A DNA stretch of 64,000 bases from Phytohabitans sp036906915 (GTDB taxonomy: Bacteria > Actinomycetota > Actinomycetes > Mycobacteriales > Micromonosporaceae), in assembly GCF_036906915.1 (NCBI RefSeq), contig NZ_JBAKHX010000037.1, positions 16,064 to 80,063 of the forward strand. Reading direction: 5' to 3'. Shown here piece after piece: positions 1-8,691 of the stretch. Every line of letters starts with the position of its first letter. Position 1 is the stretch's first letter. The position numbers were made by a program, and so were the translations under genes. The notes below the pieces were generated by a model that saw only the letters and a list, made by a program, of their open reading frames with translations, did not search any database and was not told the DNA's origin.

Positions 1-1
1 C

Positions 2-1423
2 ATGAGCAGACCGAAAGCGAGGCCGGTGAAACGCATCGCGTTCGCAGTGGCCGGCGCCGGTGCCATCGCCGCGTGCGTGTCGATGGTGCTCGCGACCTCC
101 GCCACCGCCGCGACCACGCTCGGCGCTTCGGCCGCCGAGAAGGGCCGGTACTTCGGTGCGGCGGTCGCCGCCAACAAGCTCAGCGACAGCGCGTACACCA
201 CGATCCTGAACCGCGAGTTCAACTCGGTCACGCCTGAGAACGAGATGAAGATCGACGCGACCGAGCCGAACCAGAACCAGTTCAACTACACCAACGCGGA
301 CCGGATCGTCAGCCACGCCCGCTCGCGCGGCATGCAGGTGCGCGGGCACACCCTGGCCTGGCACTCCCAGCAGCCCGGCTGGATGCAGAACATGAGCGGC
401 ACGGCCCTGCGCAACGCGATGCTCAACCACGTCACCCAGGTCGCCACCCACTTCCGGGGCCAGGTCGTCGCGTGGGACGTGGTCAACGAGGCGTTCGCGG
501 ACGGCAGCGGCGGCGGTCGGCGCGACTCCAACCTGCAGCGCACCGGCAACGACTGGATCGAGGCGGCCTTCCGCGCCGCGCGGGCGGCCGACCCCAACGC
601 CAAGCTCTGCTACAACGACTACAACACCGACAACTGGACGCACGCCAAGACCCAGGCCGTCTACAACATGGTCCGCGACTTCAAGTCCCGTGGCGTGCCG
701 ATCGACTGCGTCGGCCTCCAGTCGCACTTCAACAGCGGCTCGCCCTACCCGAGCAACTACCGCACCACGCTGTCCAGCTTCGCCGCCCTGGGCGTCGACG
801 TGCAGATCACCGAGCTCGACATCGAGGGCTCCGGCACCACCCAGGCCAACACGTACCGCAACGTGGTCAACGACTGCCTCGCCGTCGCCCGCTGCAACGG
901 CATCACCGTGTGGGGCATCCGCGACACCGACTCGTGGCGCGCCAGCGGCACCCCGCTGCTGTTCGACGGCAACGGCAACAAGAAGCCCGCGTACGATGCG
1001 GTGCTCTCCGCGCTGAACAGCGGCACCAACCCGACCACTCCCCCGCCCTCGACGCCGGGCAACCCGACCACCCCGCCGCCCAGCACGCCGCCGCCCAGCA
1101 CGCCGCCGCCCAGCACGCCGCCGCCGGGTGGCGCGGGCTGCTCGGCCACGGTGTCGGTCAACCAGTGGAACGGCGGTTTCGTAGCGACGGTACGGGTGAC
1201 GGCCGGCTCGTCGGCGATCAACGGCTGGAACGTGTCGTTGACCCTGCCGGGTGGCGCCACGATCACCAACGCGTGGAACGTCAACCGCAGCGGCAACAGC
1301 GGCGCGGTCTCGTTCACCAATGTCGGCTACAACGGCCGGGTCGCCGCTGGGCAGTCGACGGAGTTCGGCTTCCAAGCCAACGGCACCGGGGCCGGGCTGA
1401 CACCCACCTGCACCGCCAGTTGA
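2..1423 (+). CDS. Secreted GH10 endo-1,4-beta-xylanase with CBM2
   Basis: Extracellular endo-xylanase (EC 3.2.1.8) that cuts the xylan backbone. Residues 1-37 form a signal peptide with a basic start, a hydrophobic core and a cleavage site near ATSATA. The GH10 barrel runs from about 45 to 340. The acid/base Glu163 is in WDVVNEAF and the nucleophile Glu271 in ITELDIEG. A Pro/Thr/Ser linker with repeated PPPST follows. A family 2 carbohydrate-binding module then runs from Cys380 to a partner Cys near 470. The 473 aa length is normal for GH10-CBM2. The ATG is at base 2, so its promoter and RBS lie outside the window. A GH11 xylanase, a CE7 esterase and a GH43 enzyme elsewhere in the window fit xylan use. 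Confidence 0.96.
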   Translation: MSRPKARPVKRIAFAVAGAGAIAACVSMVLATSATAATTLGASAAEKGRYFGAAVAANKLSDSAYTTILNREFNSVTPENEMKIDATEPNQNQFNYTNADRIVSHARSRGMQVRGHTLAWHSQQPGWMQNMSGTALRNAMLNHVTQVATHFRGQVVAWDVVNEAFADGSGGGRRDSNLQRTGNDWIEAAFRAARAADPNAKLCYNDYNTDNWTHAKTQAVYNMVRDFKSRGVPIDCVGLQSHFNSGSPYPSNYRTTLSSFAALGVDVQITELDIEGSGTTQANTYRNVVNDCLAVARCNGITVWGIRDTDSWRASGTPLLFDGNGNKKPAYDAVLSALNSGTNPTTPPPSTPGNPTTPPPSTPPPSTPPPSTPPPGGAGCSATVSVNQWNGGFVATVRVTAGSSAINGWNVSLTLPGGATITNAWNVNRSGNSGAVSFTNVGYNGRVAAGQSTEFGFQANGTGAGLTPTCTAS

Positions 1424-1445
1424 CGGTTCTCCTCGGTAGGTAGGT

Positions 1446-1474
1446 GAAGGCGCCCCCCACGAGGGGGCGCCTTC
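1446..1474. terminator. Strong hairpin terminator between xylanase and MEDS pseudogene
   Basis: A perfect 12-bp stem (1446-1457 with 1463-1474, GAAGGCGCCCCC arm) has a 5-nt loop and lies 23 bases after the xylanase stop. No long T-run follows on the plus strand. It also lies just past the stop of the minus-strand pseudogene, so it probably serves both directions. Confidence 0.85.
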
Positions 1475-1478
1475 GTCT

Positions 1479-1867
1479 TCAGCAGGTGGGAGCGGGGATC
1501 GCGGCGGTCACCGTGGCGCCGCAGCCGCCGGGTCCGCTGTCGATGACGATCTCGGTCGTCAGGTTGCGGCAGATCCACATGCCGCGGCCGCCGTCGAGCC
1601 GGGTCGGGTCCGGCCGGGTCGCCCAGCCCATGTCGGCGGTCACCCGCAGCCCCCGGTACGCCTGCCGACCGGGGGCTCGACCTCCCGCGCCAGCACGTCG
1701 ACCATCTTCGCCGCGCTCCCCTGGCCATTGCCGAGCAGCGAACCGTCCACCGGTGCGATCTGCAGCTGCCCACGGCGCAGCGCGGCGCCAGGCCGCACCG
1801 CCCGCTCCGCGAGCTGCCCCGCGAGGGTCTCGGGACGCACCGACTCGGTCCAGCACACGACCTTCAT
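1479..1867 (-). pseudogene. Broken MEDS-domain / HATPase (anti-sigma-like) gene
   Basis: The minus strand starts well: AGGAG sits before an ATG at 1867, and translation gives about 65 residues that look like a MEDS-domain N-terminus (VRPETLAGQL, RGQLQIAP). The reading frame then breaks near 1675-1690. The next frame gives GLRVTADMGWA, a typical MEDS stretch. This jumps directly to DGGRGMWICRNLTTEI, which resembles the last 40 residues of RsbW-type HATPase domains. The middle of the protein is missing, leaving about 128 codons where such proteins usually have about 300. A frameshift plus an internal deletion makes it non-functional. An intact relative is at 62774-63709. Family assignment is from motif memory. 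Confidence 0.6.
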
Positions 1868-1930
1868 CCAGCTCCTGCCCGCTCGAAGGTCACCACCACG
1901 CTAGTCCACGCCCCAGGTAGTTTCTTGCCG

Positions 1931-2038
1931 GTGTCCCGCCTACGTAGCCTCTCCACCACCACCATCACGCTCGGCCTGATCGTGCTCTTCGTGGTCTTCA
2001 TCGGCTTCAAGGACGACGCCGCGCTGCTGGTCGGCTGA
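1931..2038 (+). CDS. Possible small single-span membrane protein
   Basis: GTG at 1931 (or TTG at 1925) opens a 35-codon frame ending in TGA at 2036-2038. It starts with basic residues (SRLRS), has one hydrophobic helix (LGLIVLFVVFIGF) and ends with a short acidic tail. A weak AGGT precedes the start. The composition matches a small membrane peptide rather than random GC-rich sequence, but no family is recognised. It fills the gap between the MEDS pseudogene and the LacI gene. Confidence 0.4.
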   Translation: MSRLRSLSTTTITLGLIVLFVVFIGFKDDAALLVG

Positions 2039-2088
2039 GCCCGCTGTACTTCCTGAGCTACTGTATCGATTAAGAAAGGGGGTTGACT

Positions 2089-3135
2089 GTGAGGCCAACA
2101 CTCCAGACCGTCGCGGACGCCGTCGGGGTGTCGCGCAGCACCGTCTCCAACGCGTACGGGCGGCCTGACCAGCTATCCCCCGAGCTCCGCGCGAAGATCC
2201 TCGAGGCGGCTCGGCGGCTCGGGTACTCCGGGCCCAACCCCACCGCCCGCTCGCTGCGCCGCGGCCGGGCCGGCGCGATCGGTGTGCTCTTCACACCCAC
2301 CCTGTCCTACGCGTTCACCGACCCGTACGCCGTCGAGTTCCTGCGCGGCCTGGCCGAGACCGCCGAGAACCACCGCACCGGGCTGCTGCTGGTGCCGCTG
2401 GGCGCCGACGACGAGGGCGCGCTGACCGCGGTCCGCGAGGCGTCCGTCGACGGCTTCTGCGTGTACTGCGTGCCCGGCTGGTACCGCGCGATGGGCGCCG
2501 CCCTGGCCCGCGGCCTGCCCATGGTCAACTCCGAGTACCAGGGTGACCTGTACGTCGGTATCGACGAGACGGCCGCCACCCGCACCGTCGGCGAGCACCT
2601 GACCGGTCTCGGGCACCGGCGGTTCGCCGTGATCGGCAACTACCTCGGCACCGACCCGGCCACCGGGCCGACCACCGTGCCCGCCCCGGAAGACCTGCCC
2701 TCGTTCGTGAGCCGAGAACGGCTGCGCGGACTCCGGGACGCGTTCGCGGCGGCCGGCGTGCCCTGGTCCGACGTCGTCACGGTCAACGCGGCAACCAACA
2801 CCCGCGAGGACGGGGCCGCCGCGGCGGCGTACGCCCTCGATCGCGATCCGCGTCCCACCGCGCTTCTGGCGATCACCGACGTGCTCGCGCTCGGCGCTTT
2901 GGCCGCGCTCGACGAGCGCGGCCTGCGCGCGGGCGCCGACGTGTCCGTGACCGGCTTCGACGACGTGCCCGCCGCGGCGGAGGCAGGGCTCACGACCGTG
3001 CGCCAGCCGGCGTACGAGCGCGGCCGGATCGCCGGCGAACTCCTCCTCGACCCGCCGGACGACCCTGCCAAGCGCCGCGTCACCCTCGACACCGAGCTGA
3101 TGGTCCGCGCCTCCACCGGACCCGCTCCCGCGTGA
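2089..3135 (+). CDS. LacI-family transcriptional regulator
   Basis: DNA-binding repressor, 348 aa. The N-terminal LacI helix-turn-helix is clear (residues 4-22, LQTVADAVGVSRSTVSNAYG). It is followed by a periplasmic-binding-like effector domain with the usual VTGFDDVP segment near residue 285 and the C-terminal TTVRQP motif. The start is set at GTG 2089 because AAAGGGGG at 2075-2082 lies 6 bases upstream; a TTG at 2083 would be too close. The gene stands alone between the xylanase region and an AbfB-domain protein, so pentose-polymer control is a reasonable guess. The ATCGAT at 2063-2068 just upstream could be an autoregulatory half-site, but this is weak. The effector is unknown. Confidence 0.9.
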   Translation: MRPTLQTVADAVGVSRSTVSNAYGRPDQLSPELRAKILEAARRLGYSGPNPTARSLRRGRAGAIGVLFTPTLSYAFTDPYAVEFLRGLAETAENHRTGLLLVPLGADDEGALTAVREASVDGFCVYCVPGWYRAMGAALARGLPMVNSEYQGDLYVGIDETAATRTVGEHLTGLGHRRFAVIGNYLGTDPATGPTTVPAPEDLPSFVSRERLRGLRDAFAAAGVPWSDVVTVNAATNTREDGAAAAAYALDRDPRPTALLAITDVLALGALAALDERGLRAGADVSVTGFDDVPAAAEAGLTTVRQPAYERGRIAGELLLDPPDDPAKRRVTLDTELMVRASTGPAPA

Positions 3136-3264
3136 GGCTGCGCGTCGGCGAGGCCACGGGCGCGCGGCGGCGGGCGCTGTACGTGTACGGGGCACCTGCT
3201 GTACGCGACGGCGGCCTGCCGTTATGGTGATCGCCTTGCCGTAGGGCCGGGATCAGGAGGACTC

Positions 3265-4173
3265 GTGTCCAATGAGGACATCACACGGCACCGTCTACGT
3301 GTCGGGGGTTGGCTGCCCTCGTTCGACGGTGACGGCCAGGCCCGGCCCGGGAACGTGGGCACCGACCTGGTGCGATACGTGCCGCCACCGGGAGTAGCGA
3401 CCCACTCACGCGCGTTCCTGCGGCGGCGGTTGGCGATAGCCGGCGTGACGGTCGTGGTGTTCGTGGTCGCGGCGACCGTGGCCTCCTTTCAGCGCGGCGG
3501 CGTCGCCCCGGCGACATCCGTCTCCGCCGGGCCGGACTACCTCTGGCCGCAGGCGGAAGACCTCGACACCTCGGCCGGGCTCGGCACCGCGGAGGCTTCT
3601 CCACCGGGTGCCCCCACCACGGCCGCCGTCGACGGCACCGGCCGGCCGGCGGCGCCCGGGCGGACGACGGACGGCGGCGGTGGCGTCGCCACGCCGGCCA
3701 CCCCTCCGCCCGCCGCGACACCGCCCACGGTGTCCCTGACCGTCGGCGCGAGCGTCGGGCTGGAGCCGGTCACCCATTCCGGGTACCGGGTGCGGCACAG
3801 GAACTTCGCCGGCCGGATCGACCCGATCGGGTCCGGCAGTAGCTCGGTGGACAAGGCGGACGCGACGTTCAGGGTGCGGCGCGGCCTGGCATCCAATCAG
3901 TGCTACTCACTGGAGTCGACAAACTACCCGGGCTACTACCTGCGGCACCAGAACTTCCGTGTCTACCTGCACCGCGCCGACGGAAGCCAGCTCTTCGCCG
4001 CCGACGCCACGTTCTGCGCCGCCACCGGACTCGCCGGGCAGCACACGTCGCTCCGCTCGCTCAACTACCCGGACCGGTACCTGAACCACCGCTCCTCGGA
4101 ACTGCGCATCTCCACCGCGGACGACAGCAGCACGCGCCGCGCGGCCACATTCGTAATCCGCGCCCCCTTCTAG
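3265..4173 (+). CDS. Membrane-anchored AbfB (CBM42-like) protein
   Basis: 302 aa, no catalytic domain seen. Residues 1-55 are cytoplasmic. Residues 56-75 form one transmembrane helix, and 80-155 are a Pro/Ala/Gly/Thr-rich linker. From about 160 to the end is an AbfB domain of the arabinofuranosidase-B type, with its repeated pattern of GYRVRHRNF, GYYLRHQNF and DRYLNHRSS. Such beta-trefoil domains bind arabinose side chains. GTG 3265 is the start, with AGGAGGA ideally placed. The protein probably displays an arabinose-binding module on the outer face of the membrane, which fits the xylan and arabinoxylan enzymes around it. A role as a surface sensor or adhesin is inference. Confidence 0.85.
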   Translation: MSNEDITRHRLRVGGWLPSFDGDGQARPGNVGTDLVRYVPPPGVATHSRAFLRRRLAIAGVTVVVFVVAATVASFQRGGVAPATSVSAGPDYLWPQAEDLDTSAGLGTAEASPPGAPTTAAVDGTGRPAAPGRTTDGGGGVATPATPPPAATPPTVSLTVGASVGLEPVTHSGYRVRHRNFAGRIDPIGSGSSSVDKADATFRVRRGLASNQCYSLESTNYPGYYLRHQNFRVYLHRADGSQLFAADATFCAATGLAGQHTSLRSLNYPDRYLNHRSSELRISTADDSSTRRAATFVIRAPF

Positions 4174-4224
4174 CGCCGCCCCGCGCCCTCACCCCGGCCG
4201 ATTCTCAGGCGCGCAGGACAGGGC

Positions 4225-5028
4225 CTAAGCGCGGAGTTCGGCCACGCCGGCGCCCAGCACTGTCGCGCCCGACCCGTCGAGGCCGTCGAAGCGGTAGCCC
4301 GCCCCGTCCGCCCATACCCTCGTCGTCAGGGTGTCGCCGGGTGCGATCGGCCGGGTGAAGCGGCAGCTCAGCCGCGCCAGCCGCGCCTCTTCCGCGCCGG
4401 CCGCCGCGAGCACGGTACGCGCCGCGATGGCAAGGCTCGCCAGGCCGTGCACGATGACGCCTGGCAGGCCCGCCGCGCGGGCGACCTCGTCGTCGAGGTG
4501 GATCGGGTTGTGGTCGCCGGACGCGTCGGCGTACCGGCTCGGGAGGTCGTGCTGGAGATGGTGGGCGGCCTCGGCCGACGGCGGGCCCGCAGGCGGCTCG
4601 GAGGGCAGGCGGGGCGCGGCGACGCCTACGGACAGGTCGGTCGGGACGCCGCGGTAGAACTCCGTGACGTACTGCTCGTTGAGCGGGTCGCCGACCGCGT
4701 CGCGGGTGCGCACCAGGATCGTGGCGGTGGTGCCGCTGCGCTTGCCGTGCAGGCCGACCACGGCCGCGCGCACGGTCACCTTCTCACCCACCGGCAAGGG
4801 CTTGTGGAGCACCAGGTCCTGCTGTCCGTGTACGACGCGGGTGCGCAGGTCGGCGGGGGCGGCGGTCTCGGCGACCGCGAACACCAGGTCCATCGCCGGC
4901 ACCACGGCGAAGACCGGGGACGGGCCGCCTACAGCGTCGGCGTACGCGTGGACGGCGTCGGGCGTGACGTCGAAGGTGCGCTCGTCACTCCAGCGGTCCA
5001 CAACGGACAGATCGAAAGGGTGGGTCAC
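4225..5028 (-). CDS. MaoC-type enoyl-CoA hydratase
   Basis: 267 aa with two hot-dog halves. The C-terminal half carries the hydratase-2 signature ADASGDHNPIH with the catalytic pair Asp172/His177, then GVIVHG. The likely reaction is hydration of a 2-enoyl-CoA to the 3-hydroxyacyl-CoA. GTG 5028 overlaps the upstream thiolase stop (GTGA), so the two are translationally coupled and the long upstream extension of the frame is not used. It is the last gene of the 13-gene aromatic operon. With the SDR and thiolase it makes a beta-oxidation set lacking only an acyl-CoA dehydrogenase. That suits a substrate already unsaturated at the side chain. Confidence 0.88.
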   Translation of the reverse strand: MTHPFDLSVVDRWSDERTFDVTPDAVHAYADAVGGPSPVFAVVPAMDLVFAVAETAAPADLRTRVVHGQQDLVLHKPLPVGEKVTVRAAVVGLHGKRSGTTATILVRTRDAVGDPLNEQYVTEFYRGVPTDLSVGVAAPRLPSEPPAGPPSAEAAHHLQHDLPSRYADASGDHNPIHLDDEVARAAGLPGVIVHGLASLAIAARTVLAAAGAEEARLARLSCRFTRPIAPGDTLTTRVWADGAGYRFDGLDGSGATVLGAGVAELRA

Positions 5029-6203
5029 TCGGTCACCTCCACGACGACGGCGCCGGCCGTGTCGCCGGCCGCGCATCCGGTGAACAGGCCACGCCCGCCG
5101 CCGCGGGCGCGCAGCGCCTCGATCAGCTCGGCGACGGCGCGCATGCCGGTCGGCCCCTGTGGGTGCCCGTAGACCAGGCTGCACCCGTACGGGTTCATCT
5201 TCTCGACCGGAAACCCGGTCTGCTTGGCGAAGTACACGTCGTTGACCGCGAACGGGTTGTGCGTGGTAACCACGTGCAGGTCGCCGATGTCGAGGCCGGC
5301 GTCGGCGAGGGCCCGCCGGGCCGCGGGCACCGGCGCCTTCGGCATCCGGGCCCGCTCGGCGCGGGCGAACCCGACGGCCAGAACCCGCGCGATGCCCGCG
5401 CCACCGCTGAGCTCGCGGGCGCGCTCCGGCGTGGAGAGCACCATTCCAGCGGTACCGTCACCGGGGTGAGTCTGCGACCCGTAGGTGACCACGCCACCGG
5501 GCCGCACCGCAGACAGCTTGGCCAGGCCCTCGGCGGTGGTGTCGTGCAGGCCGAAGTCGTCGACGACCACGGTCTCGGCGCGCCGGCCGGGCACGTGCAC
5601 CGGCACCAGGTAGTCGCGCGGCCCGGCCGCCGCGATCCGGTACTGGTCGTACCGCAGCAGCGTGACCTCGTCGATCTCCTCTCTGGTGTATCCCTCGTCG
5701 GCGGCGACGCCCTCGGCGGTGTCCAGCATGGACCCGCCGGTGTTGGGGTCGAACTTCATCGGATCGAGCACCCAGTGCTCGGTGCGCGGCGCGGCGCCAG
5801 GGCTGCCCTGAGCCGACCACACCATCAGCGGCCCGTTGCTGGTGCGGTCGGTGGTGAGCGCCAGCACGGTGCCGTGCGCGCCCAGCTCGACCTGGGAGGC
5901 CGCCGACTGGATCACCGCGGCCGACGTGGCGCACGCCTGCGCGATGGTGGGGCCGGTGACCGCGTCGAGCCCGAGCCGGGGCGTGATCGTGGTGACGCCG
6001 TAGAACGAGGTTGCCTGCGGCACCGTGGTGCCGAACGAGACGTGGCTGACCTCGCCGGTGTGGAAGCCGCGCGCGGACAGCGCCCGGTTCGTCACGTCGA
6101 CCGCGAGGTCCACACTGGACATCTCGGCGAGCGGCCCCTGCCACCGGCAGAACGGCGACGACCAGGCGAGGCCGAGTGGCACCGCAACGCGGGTCAGTTT
6201 CAC
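5025..6203 (-). CDS. Thiolase-family acetyl-CoA acyltransferase
   Basis: 392 aa thiolase fold. The nucleophilic Cys91 sits in AQACATSA. His347 is in GHPQGPTG, and the second active-site Cys377 is in GCAAGDTAG near the C-terminus. It would split a 3-ketoacyl-CoA into acetyl-CoA and a shortened acyl-CoA. GTG 6203 overlaps the SDR stop (GTGA), and the gene overlaps MaoC downstream in the same way. Within this operon the expected substrate is an aryl-3-ketopropionyl-CoA, giving a hydroxybenzoyl-CoA. That substrate is inferred from context only. A lipid-transfer-type thiolase is the main alternative. Confidence 0.9.
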   Translation of the reverse strand: MKLTRVAVPLGLAWSSPFCRWQGPLAEMSSVDLAVDVTNRALSARGFHTGEVSHVSFGTTVPQATSFYGVTTITPRLGLDAVTGPTIAQACATSAAVIQSAASQVELGAHGTVLALTTDRTSNGPLMVWSAQGSPGAAPRTEHWVLDPMKFDPNTGGSMLDTAEGVAADEGYTREEIDEVTLLRYDQYRIAAAGPRDYLVPVHVPGRRAETVVVDDFGLHDTTAEGLAKLSAVRPGGVVTYGSQTHPGDGTAGMVLSTPERARELSGGAGIARVLAVGFARAERARMPKAPVPAARRALADAGLDIGDLHVVTTHNPFAVNDVYFAKQTGFPVEKMNPYGCSLVYGHPQGPTGMRAVAELIEALRARGGGRGLFTGCAAGDTAGAVVVEVTE

Positions 6204-7030
6204 GAGCTCATCCCCTCGGCCTGGCCACCGGCGACGGTGAGCACCTGGCCGTGTACGAAGTCCGACCACGGCGTGCAGAGCAGGAAGATGCCGCCGGCCG
6301 CCTCGGCGGGCGTGGCGGCCCGGCCGAGCGGGATGCCGGCCTTGGCGCGCTCGCGGACCTGCTCGGGGATGCCGAGCTGGATGCTGCGCTCGCCACGCTC
6401 GAACGTGCCCGCCTCGGCGGTCGCCGCCGTCAGCCGGGTCTCGACGAAGCCGAACGCGACCGCGTTGACGTTGATCTTCAGCGGGCCCCACTCCTTCGCG
6501 AGGGTCTTGGTCAGCCCGACCAGGCCCGCCTTGGCCGCCGAGTAGTTCGCCTGGCCGACGTTGCCCATGGTGCCGGCGATCGAGGTCACGTTGACGACCT
6601 TGCGGAACACCTCGCGCCCCTGCGCCGCGTCGCGCTTGGCCGCCTCGCGCAGCACCGGCGCGGCGGCGCGCAGCAGCCGGAACGGCACCGCCAGGTGGAT
6701 CTCCAGCATGGCGGTGAGCTGCTCGTCGGTCATCTTGTGGAAGATGCCGTCCCAGGTGTAACCGGCGTTGTTGACCACGATGTCGAGCTGGCCGTACTCG
6801 GCGACCGCTCGCGCGACGACCTCGCCCGGCGCGGCCGGGTCGGTCAGGTCGGCCGCCACCGCGACGCCGTTGCCGCCGATCAGGTCGATGGTCTGCTTGA
6901 GCGCGTCGCCGTCCAGGTCGGCGCACACCACCTTGGCACCGTGCTCTGCCAGCAGCGCCGCGGTGGCCTGCCCGATGCCGCGCGCCGCGCCGGTGACCAC
7001 AGCGACCCGTCCGTCCAACACTCCACTCAT
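6200..7030 (-). CDS. SDR-family 3-hydroxyacyl-CoA dehydrogenase / FabG-like reductase
   Basis: 276 aa classical short-chain dehydrogenase. The cofactor motif TGAARGIG is at 13-20, NNAG at 87-90, and the catalytic triad is Ser150, Tyr163 and Lys167 (YSAAK). An acidic residue after the second strand (ADLD, 37-40) favours NAD(H). ATG 7030 is the first start after the ligase stop and matches SDR N-termini. The gap from the ligase is 11 bases. In the operon it would oxidise the MaoC product to the 3-ketoacyl-CoA for the thiolase. FabG-like acyl-ACP reductase activity cannot be ruled out from sequence alone. Confidence 0.9.
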   Translation of the reverse strand: MSGVLDGRVAVVTGAARGIGQATAALLAEHGAKVVCADLDGDALKQTIDLIGGNGVAVAADLTDPAAPGEVVARAVAEYGQLDIVVNNAGYTWDGIFHKMTDEQLTAMLEIHLAVPFRLLRAAAPVLREAAKRDAAQGREVFRKVVNVTSIAGTMGNVGQANYSAAKAGLVGLTKTLAKEWGPLKINVNAVAFGFVETRLTAATAEAGTFERGERSIQLGIPEQVRERAKAGIPLGRAATPAEAAGGIFLLCTPWSDFVHGQVLTVAGGQAEGMSS

Positions 7031-7041
7031 CGCCACTCCAC

Positions 7042-8688
7042 TCAGGTCTGTCCATTGCTGCCAGCCAGCGTGAACCCGGCGGCCAGCGTCTGCTGCCACC
7101 GCGCCCGCGCGGTCCTCTTGTCGAATTTTCCGGTCGCCGTCGTCGGTAACGCGTCGACGAACTCCACGAGATCGGGCACCCACCAGCTCGCCACCCGGGC
7201 ACGCACGTGCTCGCGCAGCTCGTCGGCGGTGGTCTCGGCGCCGGGCTGCCGCACGACCAGGGCCGCCGGCCGCTCACCCCACACCGGGTGCGGCACGGCG
7301 ATCACCATCGCCTGCGCGACGCCGTCGTGGTCCATGAGGTGGTTCTCCAGCTCGATCGAGCTGATCCACTCGCCGCCCGACTTGATCAAATCCTTGGTGC
7401 GGTCGAGCAGGTGCAGGTATCCGTCGGCGTCCACGGTGCCGACGTCGCCGGTGCGCAGCCAGCCGTCGTGGAAGCGGGTGGTATTGGCGTCGTCGTCCGG
7501 TTCGTAGTACTCCGAGGTGACCCACGGGCCACGAACCTCGATCTCGCCGGTCGCGACACCGTCGTGCGGCAGCACCTCGCCGGTCGGGTCGACCACGCGC
7601 AGCTCGACGCCGGCGGTGGTGACGCCCTGGGTGGCGTGCAGCGCCAGCCGCTCGGCCTCCGGGCGGTCCTCCAGGTGCCCGCGCACCAGCGTGAGGTTGC
7701 CCGACGGGGACATCTCGGTCATCCCCCAGCCCTGCTGCATGCGCACGCCCCGGCGGTGGTACCGCTGGATCAGCTCCAGTGGGATCGCTGAGCCGCCGCA
7801 CAGGATGCGGTCGAGGCTCGCCAGGTCATCGGCGGCCGGTTCGAGCTGGTCGACGGCCAGCCAGAACGTCGGCACCCCGGCGGCGACGGTGACCCGCTCC
7901 TCGCGCACCAGCCGCAGGATCGCCGGCGGGCTGGTGTCGGAGCCGGCGAGCACGAGGCCGGCGCCGGCGAGCCCGGCCGCGTACGGCAGGCCCCACGAGG
8001 TCGCGTGGAACAGCGGGGTAAGCGGCAGCACTACGTCGCGCTCGCGCACGGCGAACGAGTCGACGAACAGCCCGCTCATCGCGTGCAGCGTGATCGAGCG
8101 GTGCGAGTACGCGACGCCCTTGGGCCGGCCGGTGGTGCCGCCGGTATAGCAGAGGCAGGCCGCCGCCCACTCGTCGACCTCGGCGGGCTCGTCGTCGGCC
8201 ACCCCCTCGATCAGCTCCTCGTACCCGACCGCGTCCGCGAAGTCCGGGTGCGGCTCGGTGCCGTCGGGCAGGACGACGTAGTGCTGGACGCCGCTGAGCT
8301 TGGGGCGGATCTCGGCGAGCCGCGCGGTGAGCGACGCCTCCACGAAGATCACCTTGTCGTCGGAGTGCTCGACGATCCAGGCGATCTGGTCGGCGTGCAG
8401 CCGCACGTTCAGCGGCTGGAGCACGGCGCCGGCGATCGGCACGCCGTAGAACAGCTCCAGGTGCCGCAGCCCGTTCCACGCGAACGTGCCGACCCGGTCG
8501 CCGGGGCGCACCCCCAGCGCGGGCAGCGCGGCGGCGAGCCGGCGGGCGCGGCTGGCGAACCCCGGCCAGGTCTGCCAGGACTTCTCGATAGGGGTTGCGG
8601 AGACCAGTCGAGCATGCGGTCCCATCGCGGCAGCCCGGCGCAGGATCATCCCGACCGACAGGGGCGTCGAGCCCATCGTGCTTCGCAT
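7042..8688 (-). CDS. Acyl/aryl-CoA ligase (ANL superfamily)
   Basis: 548 aa AMP-forming CoA ligase. The P-loop-like motif YTGGTTGRPKG spans 181-191. Motif YYEP and the GWLRTGD hinge follow, and the C-terminal catalytic Lys521 is in TATGKFDKR. It activates a carboxylic acid to its CoA thioester using ATP. ATG 8688 has GAGGAGGG 8 bases upstream and lies just after the thioesterase stop; an internal ATG at 8676 lacks this spacing. The family resembles medium-chain or aromatic acid ligases. In this operon it is the only ligase, so it should load the imported aromatic acid. Substrate identity is inference. Confidence 0.92.
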   Translation of the reverse strand: MRSTMGSTPLSVGMILRRAAAMGPHARLVSATPIEKSWQTWPGFASRARRLAAALPALGVRPGDRVGTFAWNGLRHLELFYGVPIAGAVLQPLNVRLHADQIAWIVEHSDDKVIFVEASLTARLAEIRPKLSGVQHYVVLPDGTEPHPDFADAVGYEELIEGVADDEPAEVDEWAAACLCYTGGTTGRPKGVAYSHRSITLHAMSGLFVDSFAVRERDVVLPLTPLFHATSWGLPYAAGLAGAGLVLAGSDTSPPAILRLVREERVTVAAGVPTFWLAVDQLEPAADDLASLDRILCGGSAIPLELIQRYHRRGVRMQQGWGMTEMSPSGNLTLVRGHLEDRPEAERLALHATQGVTTAGVELRVVDPTGEVLPHDGVATGEIEVRGPWVTSEYYEPDDDANTTRFHDGWLRTGDVGTVDADGYLHLLDRTKDLIKSGGEWISSIELENHLMDHDGVAQAMVIAVPHPVWGERPAALVVRQPGAETTADELREHVRARVASWWVPDLVEFVDALPTTATGKFDKRTARARWQQTLAAGFTLAGSNGQT

Positions 8689-8691
8689 CAG

